Position numbers and translations under genes: made by a program. A DNA stretch of 64,000 nucleotides from Silene conica (taxonomy: Eukaryota; Streptophyta; Magnoliopsida; Caryophyllales; Caryophyllaceae): contig CM055311.2 in assembly GCA_029255685.2 (NCBI GenBank), forward strand, positions 54,581,048 through 54,645,047. The letters run 5' to 3'. The notes under the pieces were generated by a model. It was not told the DNA's origin. It saw only the letters and a list, made by a program, of their open reading frames with translations, and did no database searches. Below are positions 1 to 11,434 of the stretch, piece after piece (the first letter of the stretch is position 1; each line of letters opens with the position of its first letter).

Positions 1-567
1 TCAATGAAAATCTCCTTTTGCTCCACGTAATCTCTGATTAGATGAGCTTTCCGTTGTACATGCCTAGCCTTGTTGCTAGACTTATGCTCCTTAGCTTGGA
101 AGATGGCTCCTTTATTATCACAATAAACGGTGATTGGGTCATTCGAACTAGGCACTACTGATAGTCCTTGTAAGAATTGACGCATCCATATTGCTTCCTT
201 AGCTGCTTCTGAGGCGGCATAGTACTCGGACTCAGTCGTAGAATCTGCTGTAACACTTTGTTTAGAACTTTTCCAGCTGACAGCAGCGCCATTAAGAGTA
301 AAAACGAATCCAGACTAAGATTTCGAGTCATCTCGATCCGTTTGGAAGCTAGCATCTGCGTAACCCGTGGCGCAGAGCGTCGAGTCGCCTCCGTAAGTCA
401 ATCCCCAATCTTTAGTCCTCCGTAGGTACTTAAGAATGTTTTTCACGGCCATCCAGTGTTGTTCACCTGGATGAGCTTGGAATCAACTAGTCATACTCAA
501 TGCATATGCAACGTCTGGACGTGTGCATATCATGGCATACATGATCGATCCTATTGCCGAAGCATAA
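1..567 (-). pseudogene. Ty1/copia reverse transcriptase end and RNase H (fragment)
   Basis: This is the 3' part of the copia pol whose 5' part lies at 13661-17013. The minus strand reads through the post-RT segment (GSIMYA, then RPDVAYA) into RNase H, with ADASFQTDRDDSKS, TESEYYA and VYCDNKGA motifs and the copia-type ending KARHVQRKAHLIRDY. RNase H removes the RNA template during reverse transcription. At least two in-frame stops are visible (near 315 and near 487), each explicable as a C-to-T change in a Gln or Arg codon, so the copy is dead. The frame joins exactly to 13661 once the chromovirus and one TSD are removed. The element's true 3' end lies beyond the left edge of the window. Confidence 0.9.
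563..567. repeat. 5-bp target-site duplication of the chromovirus
   Basis: CATAA occurs here immediately before the LTR start TGTAAC and again at 13656-13660 immediately after the LTR end TTACA. It lies inside the copia pol codons for RIPYA, which proves that the chromovirus inserted into the copia element. Confidence 0.95.
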
Positions 568-2826
568 TGTAACACCCCCATTTATTCAAGGGCCTGAACT
601 AGGACTCCTCAGATAAATACAGGTGTTACCATCTCGGTTTCCCGAGGCAGTAGATACAAAGGAAGATAACAGTACTTTAAATTAAATTTAAACTCAAACA
701 TGTTCTTACATAACCAAGTTATAAAACTGTTCTGATACAAGTGAAAAGTACAACTCATCAACTACTATCAAGTGAGCTAGACTCTAGGCAGGTCCGGGTC
801 CATGCTTCTCCCTTCCCTAAGCTCCCATAGTCTTTATACCTGTCAATCTGCTCCCCAATAATTTGGTTCATCACAGGTGATCACGAATACACAGGGTCAA
901 CCACGAGGTTGTGTAGAGAAAACTGTAAACAAACCACATTACTATAAATAGAAAGTTGAACTTCTCCACTCCGAATCACAGACCCTTTTTCTCCGCACCA
1001 ATCACAGCCCCTTTATCTCCACACCAAACACAGACCCTTTATCTCCGCACCAAACACAGACCCTTTATCTCCACACCAAACACAGACCCTTTATCTTCGC
1101 ACCAAACACAGAATTATATATCACAATATACCAATCATATAACAATACAGTTGAACATAGTTAATATCAACCAATAAACAGATTACACATCTCATATATG
1201 TAGTATTCCCCTACCTCGTAACTGCAGAAGAAAATGGCAAAACGCACAACCGTTCTCAAAAGTGCTCCACACGAAAACTTCCACCTAAAAGTATATTATT
1301 TAATTAATAAACTTCCTAATTCTCGTAACACGTGTACACATTCCATTAATAGAAACTTCCTATATTTAGAAAGCTTCCCAACAACCGGTTACCCAAAATA
1401 ATAGCTCTCTAAATATAGCAACTTCTAAAAATAGCAACTTTGGTTTTAAAATTCAAATCATTCAAAATACATATAAATATATCAATATCTTCCCTAATAA
1501 ATATCCATATCTTTTCTTTTAATACCATTAAAATTATTTCCTTTAATAAAATACTTATGGGATATAATTAATTAAAATAAAAGAAGCAAATAAATATGGA
1601 AAAGAAGGAAAGTAACCCGACAGCCCAAAACACCCCCAACCCGCGGCTTTCACACTCCCCGTCCAGCCGCGTGACCAGACCTGACACCACCGCCAACCAC
1701 CAGACTCGACCCCACACTGCACCCCTTCACCACTGACCACCACCGCCTTGGTCGACTACTTCCGGCGAGGTGAACCAGAGCCATCACCAGGCCTGGTTCA
1801 CAACCCCCTGACCAGAAAACACCTCAACAGACCCCACGAAAACACCTGCACCAGCCACTGACATGGCCGACCCTAGCGACACTCACCACCAACAAGACCA
1901 CCGACAACAGACGCCCACAACCACCTTGGTACCACCGCATAGACCTCCCCCTAGTCGGCGGTGCTACCAACCCAAACACAACCCCTTCGACACACAGACA
2001 CCCAGCAAACTCCCTGACCTATATCGAAACCCTCCAAAACACCGTGACAGACCTCCCATTGCCACCGTGATAAACACCAACCAAATCACCCAACCAAATC
2101 ACCCAACCACCACCTGTCATACCAACCCACGACCGATAACAAAACGCACCCAGATCCATCCATAGCCGTTTGATAAACATGCTACGTGACTATAATAAAA
2201 AGAGATCGACAAAGACTGACTCGCTGCTACTGACTTTACCACCATAAACGACGCCTTTTAACCACCAACGACACCCCAACGACGACCCTGCCATATAAAG
2301 TTCGCATCCCAGAAAGAAACTATGCAAAAGTGACCAAGATTAGTCGTGTATACAGACAGATTCATGAGAATGAAATTATGAACACAAACAGAATTAACCG
2401 TACTATGGTTGACATACCAGATTGTTGACCAAAACGAACCACCCTACGCTAGCGTGCAACCACCGTGACTGGTCCTTCCTTCTACCCTGCTATGGCGGCT
2501 AAGTTTGTGTGGTTTTAGATCTAGGTTTTTGCTTAAGGGTTTGGGTAGTGAGCCTCTTAAATAAGGCGGTAGGAAGCAAGGAGGACTGAGTTCCTATAAT
2601 TCGTCCATGGGCTGCTACTTAGCACGCCAATCGAGGCCCATGGACGAGCTGCTATGAAACCTGGGTTCGAACCCCAACAACTACACATTACTAACATAAT
2701 GATAAGGTGGCTAAGTTCCCCTTTCGAGTCCCATCTAAGACCACAACACCTCGTATAAAACGAGTACGAGCAAGCTTATAAAATAAACGATTTAAAATAA
2801 AAGAAACTAAAATGCGAGGTATTACA
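568..2826 (-). repeat. 3' LTR of the chromovirus
   Basis: It runs from TGTAACACCCCC to GAGGTATTACA, with TG...CA ends in both orientations, and matches 11435-13655 almost base for base. It carries a 26-bp tandem repeat near 963-1112 and a GC-rich, C-biased stretch near 1620-2120. Short open frames inside (for example 1863-2165) are Pro/Thr-rich and not conserved in frame between the two LTRs, so I do not call genes. Confidence 0.95.
963..1112. repeat. 26-bp tandem repeat in the LTR
   Basis: About six degenerate units of CACCAAACACAGACCCTTTA plus ATCTCCG. The right LTR (11826-11953) has one unit fewer, which accounts for 26 bp of the length difference between the LTRs. Confidence 0.85.
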
Positions 2827-2864
2827 GTCTTCCCTCCTTAAAAAGAACTTCGTCCCGAAGTTCT
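2827..2864 (-). promoter_or_regulatory. Polypurine tract and 9-bp hairpin, module 1
   Basis: Read on the minus strand, a hairpin (AGAACTTCG, loop GGA, CGAAGTTCT; 2864-2844) is followed by TTTTAAGGAGGGAAGAC and then the LTR start TGTAAT. The purine run directly upstream of the 3' LTR is the expected plus-strand primer. The hairpin beside it is not a standard part of a polypurine tract. Confidence 0.8.
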
Positions 2865-2959
2865 ACCACACTTAGGTGACAAACAATCAACTAAAACGAC
2901 TTGGAACACAAACAACACCAAGCAATCGTCATAAAACTTTGATTAAATCACAGAATGTT

Positions 2960-3001
2960 ACATTCCACCCCCCTTAAAGAAAAGTTACGTCCGCGTAACT
3001 T
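2960..3001 (-). promoter_or_regulatory. Second hairpin and polypurine-like tract, module 2
   Basis: On the minus strand, an 8-bp perfect stem (AAGTTACG, loop CGGA, CGTAACTT; 3001-2982) begins three bases after the polyprotein stop codon. It is followed by TTAAGGGGGGTGGAATGTAA. The layout copies module 1, including a TGTAA after the purine run, although no LTR starts here. Confidence 0.7.
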
Positions 3002-3004
3002 ACC

Positions 3005-4349
3005 TCAATCAAAGAGATGTGGGTAACGCTCCCTCATAGATGCCTCAGGCTCCCATGTAGCCTCTTCCTGATTATGATTTGTCCACAGGACTTTCACCAA
3101 GGACGTCTCCCCATTGCGAGTCTTTCGTACTTTCCTGTCCAAAATCTCCTTCGGAGTCTCAATGTAGGCCAACTGCTCGTCTACCTCAATCACCTCGTGC
3201 TGAAGTACATGTGATGGATCACTTACATACTTCCTCAACTGGAACACATGGAACACATTATGAACCTTGGATAGGGTTGGAGGCAAAGCTAAGCGATATG
3301 CCACCTCTCCAACTCTGTCCAAGATCTCAAATGGTCCAATAAACTTCTGACTCAGTTTGCCACGCTTGCCGAATCTCATCACACCCTTCATCGAAGAGAC
3401 CTTCAATAGAACTTTCTCTCCGGCCTCAAATGAAATATCGCTCCTCTTCAGATCGGCATAACTCTTCTGTCTATCCTGAGCGGCCCTCATCCTCTGTCGA
3501 ATAATCTGGACCTGCTCCACCATCTCCTGGATCATATCTGGCCCTAAAGTCACAACATCAGCTCGATCGTCCCAACACACAGGGCTCCGACATTTCCTCC
3601 CATACAGAGCCTCGAAAGGGGCCATGCCTATGCTTGCATGATAGCTGTTATTATAAGAAAACTCGATCAACCCCAGTCGATCCTCCCAAGATCCTCCGAA
3701 CTCAAGTACACAAGCCCGCAACATATCCTCAAGGGTCTGAATCGTTCTCTCAGTCTGACCATCAGTAGCTGGATGGAAAGCTGTACTCATTTTCAATTGG
3801 GTACCCAAAGCAGCCTGCAACTCCTGCCAAAATCTGGATATAAACCTCGAGTCTCGATCTGAAACAATGTCCTTGGGTACACCATGTAGTTTGACTACAT
3901 TCTGAACATATGACTTAGCCAACTCGGCTTTACTCCAGGTATCTTTCATGGGAATAAAGTGAGCCGACTTAGTCAAACGATCCACGATCACCCAAATCAT
4001 GTTGTTGCCCCTCTGAGTCCGAGGCAACCCCACAATAAAGTCCATCGAAATATTCTCCCACTTCCACTCTGGCACATCTAGTGGCTGCACCTTCCCTTGA
4101 GGCCTCTTATGCTCCCCTTTCACGCGTTGACATGTCAAACACCTCGAGACAAACTCTGCGACCTCCTTCTTCATATTTGGCCACCAAAACGTCTTCTTAA
4201 GGTCCTTATACAGCTTATCACCCCCTGGGTGAACAGAATAAGGAGTAGCATGAGCTTCAGTCAGGATCTTCTTCTTTAGCTCCTCAACATTCGGTACACA
4301 CCATCGCCCACTGAACCTCAAACTACCGTCGGTATGAATACTGAACTTG
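3005..4349 (-). pseudogene. Chromovirus integrase and chromodomain (3' part of pol)
   Basis: Continuation of the polyprotein beyond the CACTA insertion. It starts with the end of the linker, then has an H2C2 integrase zinc finger (HATPYSVHPGGDKLY ... CLTCQ), and the catalytic core with D (MDFIVGLPR), D (SDRDSRF) and E (TERTIQTLEDML). A GPF/Y-type segment (IGPFEILDRVG) follows. The last 50 residues form a chromodomain (ILDRKVRKTRNGET ... VLWTNHNQEEATWEPE), which in this family is thought to bind chromatin marks and bias insertion. This part contains no stop codons and ends in ERYPHLFD. It is classed as broken only because the CACTA separates it from RNase H. Confidence 0.9.
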
Positions 4350-4369
4350 CACTACAACGAAAACACAAT

Positions 4370-4725
4370 CGGGCGACAAATATTGGCGACTGAAATCTGT
4401 CGCAAAACACCTATTGGCGACGGACAACAGTCGCCAAACAGTTGTCGCTGACTTTTGTCGCCAAAAAAATTCGGGCGACTGAAATCCGTCGCCAAATTTG
4501 GCGACAGACAGGGTAGTCGCCAAAGACACAATTTGGCGACAGACAGGGCAGTCGCCAAATTGGCGACAGAAATGAAGCAGTCGCCAAATTGGCGACAGAC
4601 TTCAGTCGCCAATTCCCCCTGTTCAGTCGCCAATGCTCCTGACTTTCCAGGGGCTTTGGTTTCTTGTGCTCTGTTTTGGCGACTGATTTCAGTCGCCATT
4701 ACTTCATTTCAGTCGCCAAAATTCC
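4370..4725. repeat. Left subterminal repeats of the CACTA element
   Basis: More than a dozen copies of GGCGAC/GTCGCC, often paired head to head as GTCGCCAAATTGGCGAC. In En/Spm such repeats are binding sites for the accessory protein TNPA. Confidence 0.9.
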
Positions 4726-4949
4726 TGAGCATTTTTCATGAAAATCATTATTTCGTTTTTGCCAAATCCAATACGAAATAATATCAGTACACCTGCAACC
4801 AGAAAGTAACCAGCAATTGGTGACGAACACCTTTTCAATCAACAACCAAATCTCCTTTTATAAAAAAAGAGAACCGTTATCAAATTACATGAACACGTTA
4901 ACTAAACTAATAAATCTCCACGTTCGACAATTTTTCCTAAGTTACTAAA

Positions 4950-6528
4950 CTAATTAACTGCTTGAAATCCCATGCTAGCTCCACTACCGTCTCCTCCCTT
5001 TCCTCTTGGATCATTAGGATCTTCATTAAATGGCTGGGAACCGGGGTTGCAAGAGTAGAAATACGTCTCCATGGCCTTAAGACGTTCTTTCATCAACCGC
5101 ATTTCCTCATCTCTTTCCGCTCTTTCTCGGTCAAGTTGTGATTGCAATTTACTTACAAGAGACGGCTCGTAGGTTTGGCGCGGCTCATATGAGGACCTTC
5201 TAGCCGGTTCCTTGTAAAACACCCTATGAGCTTGTCCGGCCCCATATACCATACCCTTCTTGTAACCATCCACCAATTTGAACCAAATTTCATTATCATC
5301 CCGCTCAGGGTGGGCCTCTTTCTCTGCCTCATATTTCTCCTATAACATTAAGAAAACTATTATTAGTTAAGCAAAAACAATCATTGACGAAGGTAACAAA
5401 AAAACATCATTAGTTGAGAGAAACTATCTTACATATAACTCTTTGTCCTTCGCCTTAATCCATATTCTTCTCTGCGTCTTTTCGTTGACCTTGGAATGCG
5501 TGTCAAGGAAAAGTTCGGGCATCGTCATCATCGGCTTCTTGCCGCCGTCTTTGTTGCCGCCGTCGTCGTTGTTGCTGCTATCCTTCTTCTTCTTCCCTCC
5601 CTAAATAGGGAAAATTGTTAATATAAGAAGTATAGTATATTCATTCAAAAAAGAAGTATTCATTCAAGACTTACAAAAATACGCGTCAAAAATGATCGTG
5701 ATCCCCCGTGATGGGTAGGCTCGACCTCCGCATCTTTCTTCCCTCTTCTTTTGTTCATCTTCTTTTGAGCGGACACGGCTTGGAACTCGGGAGTCTCGCG
5801 TCGCTTCATGAGATCTTGATATTTCTCACCTACAATTAAAAAGTATGTTAGTAGTATTAAGATATTTCATTAATTCTTGTATTTACAAGTGACAACTTAT
5901 ATATTACATGTACCTTTTAGATGATTCGGTTCCTTCTTTCTTGTAACAATCTTGTAGATATAGTCTCTATATCTTGTTTTACCAACTTCATGGTATCTCT
6001 CAAGGACGGATTGTTCATGTTCAGGAGCCCAATAGAAAGATTGCTACAAAAAAAAAAAACAGTTAATGTAATTAGTAGTTAGCTTAATGAGTTAAAAAAC
6101 AACTAACTATAATTAATGCAATTACCCGATACGCATTGAACCAAGCTTCTTTTTTAGCCTTGCTAGCTTTCCCCCAAGAAGTAGGCACAGGACCTAACAA
6201 GTTCTCCTTTGTGCTAGCAACGACCCCTCGCCGAGGAGTCTGATGTCTAAACCTGTAACAGAAATTGTTAATTAAAACAAATCATTTTATTACTTTAAAA
6301 ATTGAATAATACACATATAATAAACAACAACACTTACCATAGTCCCGCCGGATCAAGTATAATCCGGTTATCCTGGGTGTACTGAATCGGTATACCATCG
6401 TCCGAGTCCTCATCCACTTGAGGCTCAATCTGTACCTCTTCTTCTACTGGTTCCTCTTCTTCTTGCACGGATGAAATATTAGCACGATTACTGCCACCGC
6501 CTCGCACTCTACCTCGACCTCCTACCAT
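4950..6528 (-). CDS. TNPA/Ptta-like CACTA accessory protein, six exons
   Basis: Six exons with GT-AG introns give an unbroken 386-codon product: 6338-6528, 6126-6252, 5914-6043, 5675-5829, 5433-5600 and 4950-5339. The N-terminus is Gly/Arg-rich then acidic (EEEEPVEEE). The middle is basic and aromatic (WGKASKAKKEAWFNAYR, QSFYWAPEHEQSVLERYHEV, GEKYQDLMKRRETPEFQ), the signature of the plant 'Ptta/En/Spm' transposase family (Pfam Transposase_24). A Lys/Asp/Gly-rich linker and a coiled-coil-like stretch (LQSQLDRERAERDEEMRLMKERLKAMET) follow. By analogy with maize TNPA it should bind the subterminal GGCGAC repeats. I see no DDE motif and no TNPD partner. The start was chosen as the first Met before the acidic region. 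Exon joins are my own reading of splice sites. Confidence 0.82.
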
Positions 6529-7384
6529 CTACAATCACATAAATGAAAATATTAGTAGGAGAAGAAAAAACATCAAATAAACATATCAAGCATGAATTTA
6601 AATTGTACAACTATTATATACCAAATTAATCATCATCCTCATCCTCTTCTAGATCTTCATCATCATCATCACCAACATTTATATACAACTATTACACTAT
6701 TACACTCACTTAATTGAAGAACAACTATTATATCAAGCATGAATTTAAATTGTACAACTATTATATACAACTATTACACTCACTTAATTGAAGAACAACC
6801 TCAATCACATAATAATAACAATTTATTAACAACAATTTCCAATTATACAATTAACCACAAACTTATAAGCTAATTTAAGACGGTCTTAATAAGCTAGTAT
6901 AATCTAACTAACATCCTAATAAGCTATTAAACATCCTAATCGACTACTTTAATCTAATTAACCAACATCAATAAGGCTAACAACATCATCATCTTCAAAC
7001 TTCTTATAAACCCTAACCCACAATTATCTAATTAATATGCTAATTGGCTTCTAATACCTAATTAATCACAACCTAATAAGCTAAGACGGTCTTAATAACC
7101 TACTACAATAACTAAATGCACAAAACAAACCAACAATCAAACAAAAAATTGAAATTGAAATTGAGTTTCAAGAGAGTATACAAACCTTAAATGGGTTGAA
7201 TGAAGGTAAGAACAAGTACGGTGGTGGTGGTGGTGGCCGGAATCCGGTGACAGTGGTGTTGAGGGTGGCCGGAACACGTAGGGTAGGGTGGTGGTGGTTT
7301 TCGCGATATTGAGGATTCGTGTGTTTGTGTGTTTGTGTAATTGCGAATAAGGAAAGGGACTGAACTACGTCTGTTTCTATATCG

Positions 7385-7618
7385 CAATTTGGCGACGGAC
7401 TCGTAAAATTGGCGACTGAAATTGTCTGTCGCCAAATTTAGCGACGGTTTTCTGTCGCCAAACTTTGGAATCAGTCGCCCGAGTGTGTCGGTGGTGGGAA
7501 AATTGGGGAAAAAGTTCTGTCGCCAAATTGGCGACTGATTTCAGTCGCCCGAGTTTTTATTTAGTCGCCAAATTGGCGACTGACCGATGCAGTCGTCAAA
7601 CATTGTCGCCCGGTTCAG
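7385..7618. repeat. Right subterminal repeats of the CACTA element
   Basis: Clustered TTGGCGAC / GTCGCCAAA units as at the left end, running up to about 14 bases from the terminus. Confidence 0.9.
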
Positions 7619-7632
7619 TTTTTCTTGTAGTG

Positions 7633-8588
7633 TTGGATGTCACTTCACCAACCCCATTTTCCACCATCAAACGCCACTTCTGGATTCTCTCATCGCTCTT
7701 CTGCAATTCCCGAATCTCCCCATACAGCTCAGGCTCCACTGTCAAGTCACCAAGGGCATCCCCTTTCCGGATCATGAAAATTCCCATCTCCCTTAGTTCG
7801 CCATGTAACCTCACTCTCGATCTGGCACAACTCAAAGCATGCACTGACTTCCTACTTAGGGCATCGGCCACCACATTCGCCTTGCCCTCGTGGTAGACAA
7901 TCTGCATATCATAGTCTCCGATCAATTCTATCCACCTCCTCTGCCTCATGTTCAACTCTTTCTGGGTGTAGATATACTTCAAGCTCTTATGATCCGAAAA
8001 AACTTTAAGAGTGGCTCCATAAAGGTAATGGCGCCACAATTTAAGTGCAAACACAACTGCGCCCAACTCCAAATCATGAGTCGGATAATTTTCTTCGTAG
8101 GTCTTCAACTGGCGAGAAGCATACGCGATCACTCTTCCATTCTGCATTAATGCACAACCCAACCCATGCTTTGAAGCGTCGGTGTATACTTCGAAATTAT
8201 CACTCCCAACTGGCAAGGCCAGGATAGGAGCTGTGGTCAGGCGTTCCTTAAGGGTTAGGAATGCATTCTCACAACTCTCATCCCAGATATAACGGTTCTC
8301 CTTCCTCATCAACGACGTCAGCGGCTTCGCTATTTTTGAAAAATCCTTGACAAATCTCCGATAATAACCAGCTAAACCCAGAAAGCTTCGAATCTCACTC
8401 ACATTCTTCGGACTCTGCCACTTAGTCACTGCCTCGATCTTACTAGGGTCAACAGCCACTCCCTCTTTTGAAATTACATGCCCCAGAAATGCCACTTTCT
8501 CCAACCAGAACTCACACTTGCTCAACTTAGCATTGAGCTTATGCTCCTCCAAGGTCTGAAGTACTTTCCTCAAATGGTCTTCGTGCTC
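7633..8588 (-). pseudogene. Chromovirus RT thumb and RNase H
   Basis: Begins in frame just after the TAA at 8589-8591. It contains the segment after the YVDD box ([40 protein letters not shown]). A Ty3-type RNase H follows ([42 protein letters not shown]-type segment [10 protein letters not shown], and [10 protein letters not shown]). It ends at the CACTA insertion after GVGEVTS. Apart from the upstream stop and the insertion, the frame is clean. Confidence 0.9.
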
Positions 8589-10889
8589 TTATGCATTCTT
8601 GGAATATACCAGGATATCATCGATAAATACCACCAAAAACTTGTCCAGGTACGGGCTGAAGACTCGATTCATCAAGTCCATGAACACAGCTGGAGCGTTA
8701 GTCAATCCAAAGGGCATAACCACAAATTCATAGTGGCCATACCTCGTTCGGAAAGCGGTCTTCGGAATATCTTCATCCTTTATTCTCAACTGATGATACC
8801 CGGATCTCAAATCAATCTTGGAGAAAACCCCAGCTCCACTTAACTGATCGAACAAGTCGTCAATTCTCGTCAAAGGATAACGGTTCTTGATGGTTACGTT
8901 GTTCAGCTCCCGGTAGTCAACACACAACCTTAGACTCCCATCCTTCTTTTTCACAAATAAGACAGGTGCTCCCCAGGGCGACACACTGGGTCGGATGAAC
9001 CCTTTCTCAGCTAGTTCATCCAATTGCTTCTTCAACTCCTCCATCTCTTTCGGCCCCATACGATACGGTGATTTAGAGATCGGTCCCGCTCCTGGTTTTA
9101 GGTCAATGGAAAACTCCACTTCCCTCCTCGGCGGTAACCCTGGCACGTCGTCTCGAAACACTCCCTCAAACTCTCGTACCACAGGTATCTCACTAGTCTT
9201 GGGGGTCTCAGCCTCACAGTCCCACATTTGACACAAGATTAAACTTTCTCCTTTCCGCAAACTAGACTTGAGAGTATTGGCAGATATGAATTTGATTTTT
9301 GGTTTGACTCGGTATCCCTTGTAAGAAACCCTCACTCCTTTAGGTCCCTTCAAGGAAATTTTCTTTTGATGACAGTCGATAAAAGCCCTATACTTCCCCA
9401 ACCAGTCCATCCCTAAGATCACTTCAAAACCCCCCAGCGGAAATTCTATGAGGTCACCAAAGAAAATTGCTTCCCCGATTTTAATGGGTACACTACCGTA
9501 TACTCTATTACAAACTATTGACTCGCCCGAAGGTATGGTCACTGAATCCGCGACCCAGTCGAATCTCTCAAGCCCCAAAGCCCTAACATGATCCCTAGAC
9601 ACAAACGAATGGGTGGCACCGGAATCAAAAAGTACGAAAGTAGGTGTAGAGTTCACAAGAAAAGTACCGGTTACCACATGCACATCCTCCTGAGCTGCCT
9701 GCTTTCCCATGGCAAAGAGCTTGCCACTGGACTTGGCCCCACTCTGACTGGCACTAGATGTCCCAGCCTGCTGGCTTCCCTCTGCTCCTGTCTTCTGGTT
9801 ACCTCCATTCCCATAGCTTTGGTTCTGATGCGAGCGGTTCTGATAACTGTTGAAGTTCCTCTGGAAATTGCTGCTCCCTCCAGACTTCGCACCCCCTCCG
9901 TAGTTTGTTGTGGGTGTGCGATATCTGCTGCTACCATAGGACTGAGTGCGGGATCCCTGATATCCGGATGTAGGCGTGCGATAACCCCCGGATTGATTCC
10001 CTCCAGAAGAGCGACATACTGCCTGCTTGTGCCCAATTTTCCCGCAGCCGAAACAGACCACTCCCACGGAACCACTACCAGAACCTCCATTCCTGAAGTT
10101 GCCCCCACTCTGGTTTCTCCCACCACCAGAGGCACTACTCCCGAAGTACCCACTGAACTTGTTAGAGCTCTGCTTTTTCGATCCTGAACCCTCAGCTACT
10201 GATTCAGCCTTCCTCTTTTCAGACTTGGACTTTTTGTCCTCCTTTATCATCTCTGAAAGCCTCTCCGCCGCCCCAGCCCTTAGGTAGATGTCACGGACTG
10301 TGGTGGGCGGAGCTGCAATCAATCTCTTTTTGACGGCGATTGATAATCCTCTCTCAAATTTCATTGCCAGCATGGCATCGTCAAACCCCATGTCGCCCAC
10401 ATAGCTCACCAACTGGATAAACTTCCTATAGTAAGCTTCCACCGACATGTCTTCTGTCATCTTGAATGTATCAAACTCCTCTCTTAACTTGCTTTTCTGG
10501 AATTCTGGTAGAAACACCTCATATAAAATCCTCTTGAATGCGACCCAAGCAACAAATTCGGTCCCATCCTCTCTAGCTGCCTCTCTAAGCTCTCCCTTGT
10601 TCCCGGTCCACCAGTCTCCAGCCATTCCCCTAAGATAGTGGGCAGCCTGGTCCACCCTCAATTCTTCTGGGCAATCCACCAGCTCGAACAGGTTACTGAA
10701 TTCCCGGCACCAAGCTCCCAGCAGATGAGGTTCCCCCTCCCCAGTGAATTGGGTAGGGTGATGCCTTGCGATGATTGTGCTCATTTTCGCGGAGTCCATA
10801 CGTTTGGCCTTTAGGGCCTCATTTTCAGCTATCAAACGGTCCACCTCTTCTTGCGTGATGTTAACGGCATTATCTCTTCGCGGAGGCAT
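8589..10889 (-). pseudogene. Chromovirus gag-protease-reverse transcriptase, ended by a nonsense codon
   Basis: The likely start is the Met of [19 protein letters not shown] at 10889; an in-frame Met 16 codons earlier (10937) is less typical. Order: gag ([15 protein letters not shown]-like region, WWTGNKGE), a Gly/Ser/Gln-rich segment, one zinc knuckle ([14 protein letters not shown]), an aspartic protease ([21 protein letters not shown]), then RT with [43 protein letters not shown] and [10 protein letters not shown]. Translation stops at TAA 8589-8591 right after the catalytic DD box, where related proteins have a Glu. This single base is the only coding defect before the CACTA. Confidence 0.92.
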
Positions 10890-10937
10890 ACTATAACACA
10901 AGCAAAGAAATGAGTCCCGACGTATATGGGTACCCAT

Positions 10938-11434
10938 TTGGTTTAGGGCTATGTTCCCTAAGCATTAAAATCTATAAACACTTATCATAAAGAGTAGTTT
11001 TCTTCTATAACACGGCTCAGGGATCACATAACCGCATATCACTAGACATGATGAAAGAAAGATTTCTAACATGTGTCAAATCACTTAACATATCACATCA
11101 CTATACACCTTTCAACAATTAAAGATTCATTCATGCTCATGCCCCTTCCGGCTTTTCCAAAAGTCACCTATACTCAGAATTCTCATAACATACTTATCAC
11201 AGTATGCTATCACTTTCACCACCTCCTATTCTACCCTTTTCTCTCGTATATGCACTCTGGGTTCCCGGGTAAAACTGATAGGGCCTATTGTTCGGTGTGA
11301 GGGGGCCCCAGACTCATACTTTCACTTTAGTGTGCTCCTAACAGTCCTATCCCGGGGTTCATTTTATTTAGACTCTCCTACATTCATTGGGTTCATTAGG
11401 TTAGGCCTGAGGATCGTTCTCTCTGATACCACTT
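10938..11434 (-). other. Chromovirus leader with primer-binding site
   Basis: Non-coding region between the 5' LTR and gag. The primer site TGGTATCAGAG lies at 11431-11421 on the minus strand, three bases from the LTR, and fits the 3' end of initiator tRNA-Met. The adjacent 170 bases, including a GGTGTGAGGGGGCCCC block, are closely matched at 24411-24587 in the LARD element. Confidence 0.9.

Larger units (their letters stand above)
4350..7632 (-). mobile_element. CACTA (En/Spm) DNA transposon, non-autonomous
   Basis: The termini are CACTACAACGAAAAC on the left and, on the opposite strand, CACTACAAGAAAAACTG on the right. A 3-bp TSD (TTG, 4347-4349 and 7633-7635) flanks it, as expected for CACTA. 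Both ends carry dense subterminal TTGGCGAC repeats. Removing the element and one TSD brings the chromovirus pol back into frame, so it inserted into a younger, probably still coding retrotransposon. It encodes a TNPA-like protein but has no room for, and no trace of, the TNPD/TNP2 catalytic transposase, so movement would need a transposase in trans. Confidence 0.93.

Noticed and set aside
1863-2165. 100-codon open frame in the chromovirus LTR
   Set aside because: Pro/Thr-rich product of C-rich LTR sequence; the matching stretch in the other LTR (12664-13000) is disrupted by indels, and no domain is visible.
2620-2690. Possible tRNA gene (GGGTTCGAACCCC present, repeated at 13490)
   Set aside because: Only the B-box-like part is present; no acceptor or anticodon stem could be drawn, and it lies inside the LTR.
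4455-4781. 108-codon frame in the CACTA left end
   Set aside because: It is a translation of the GGCGAC subterminal repeats, not a gene.
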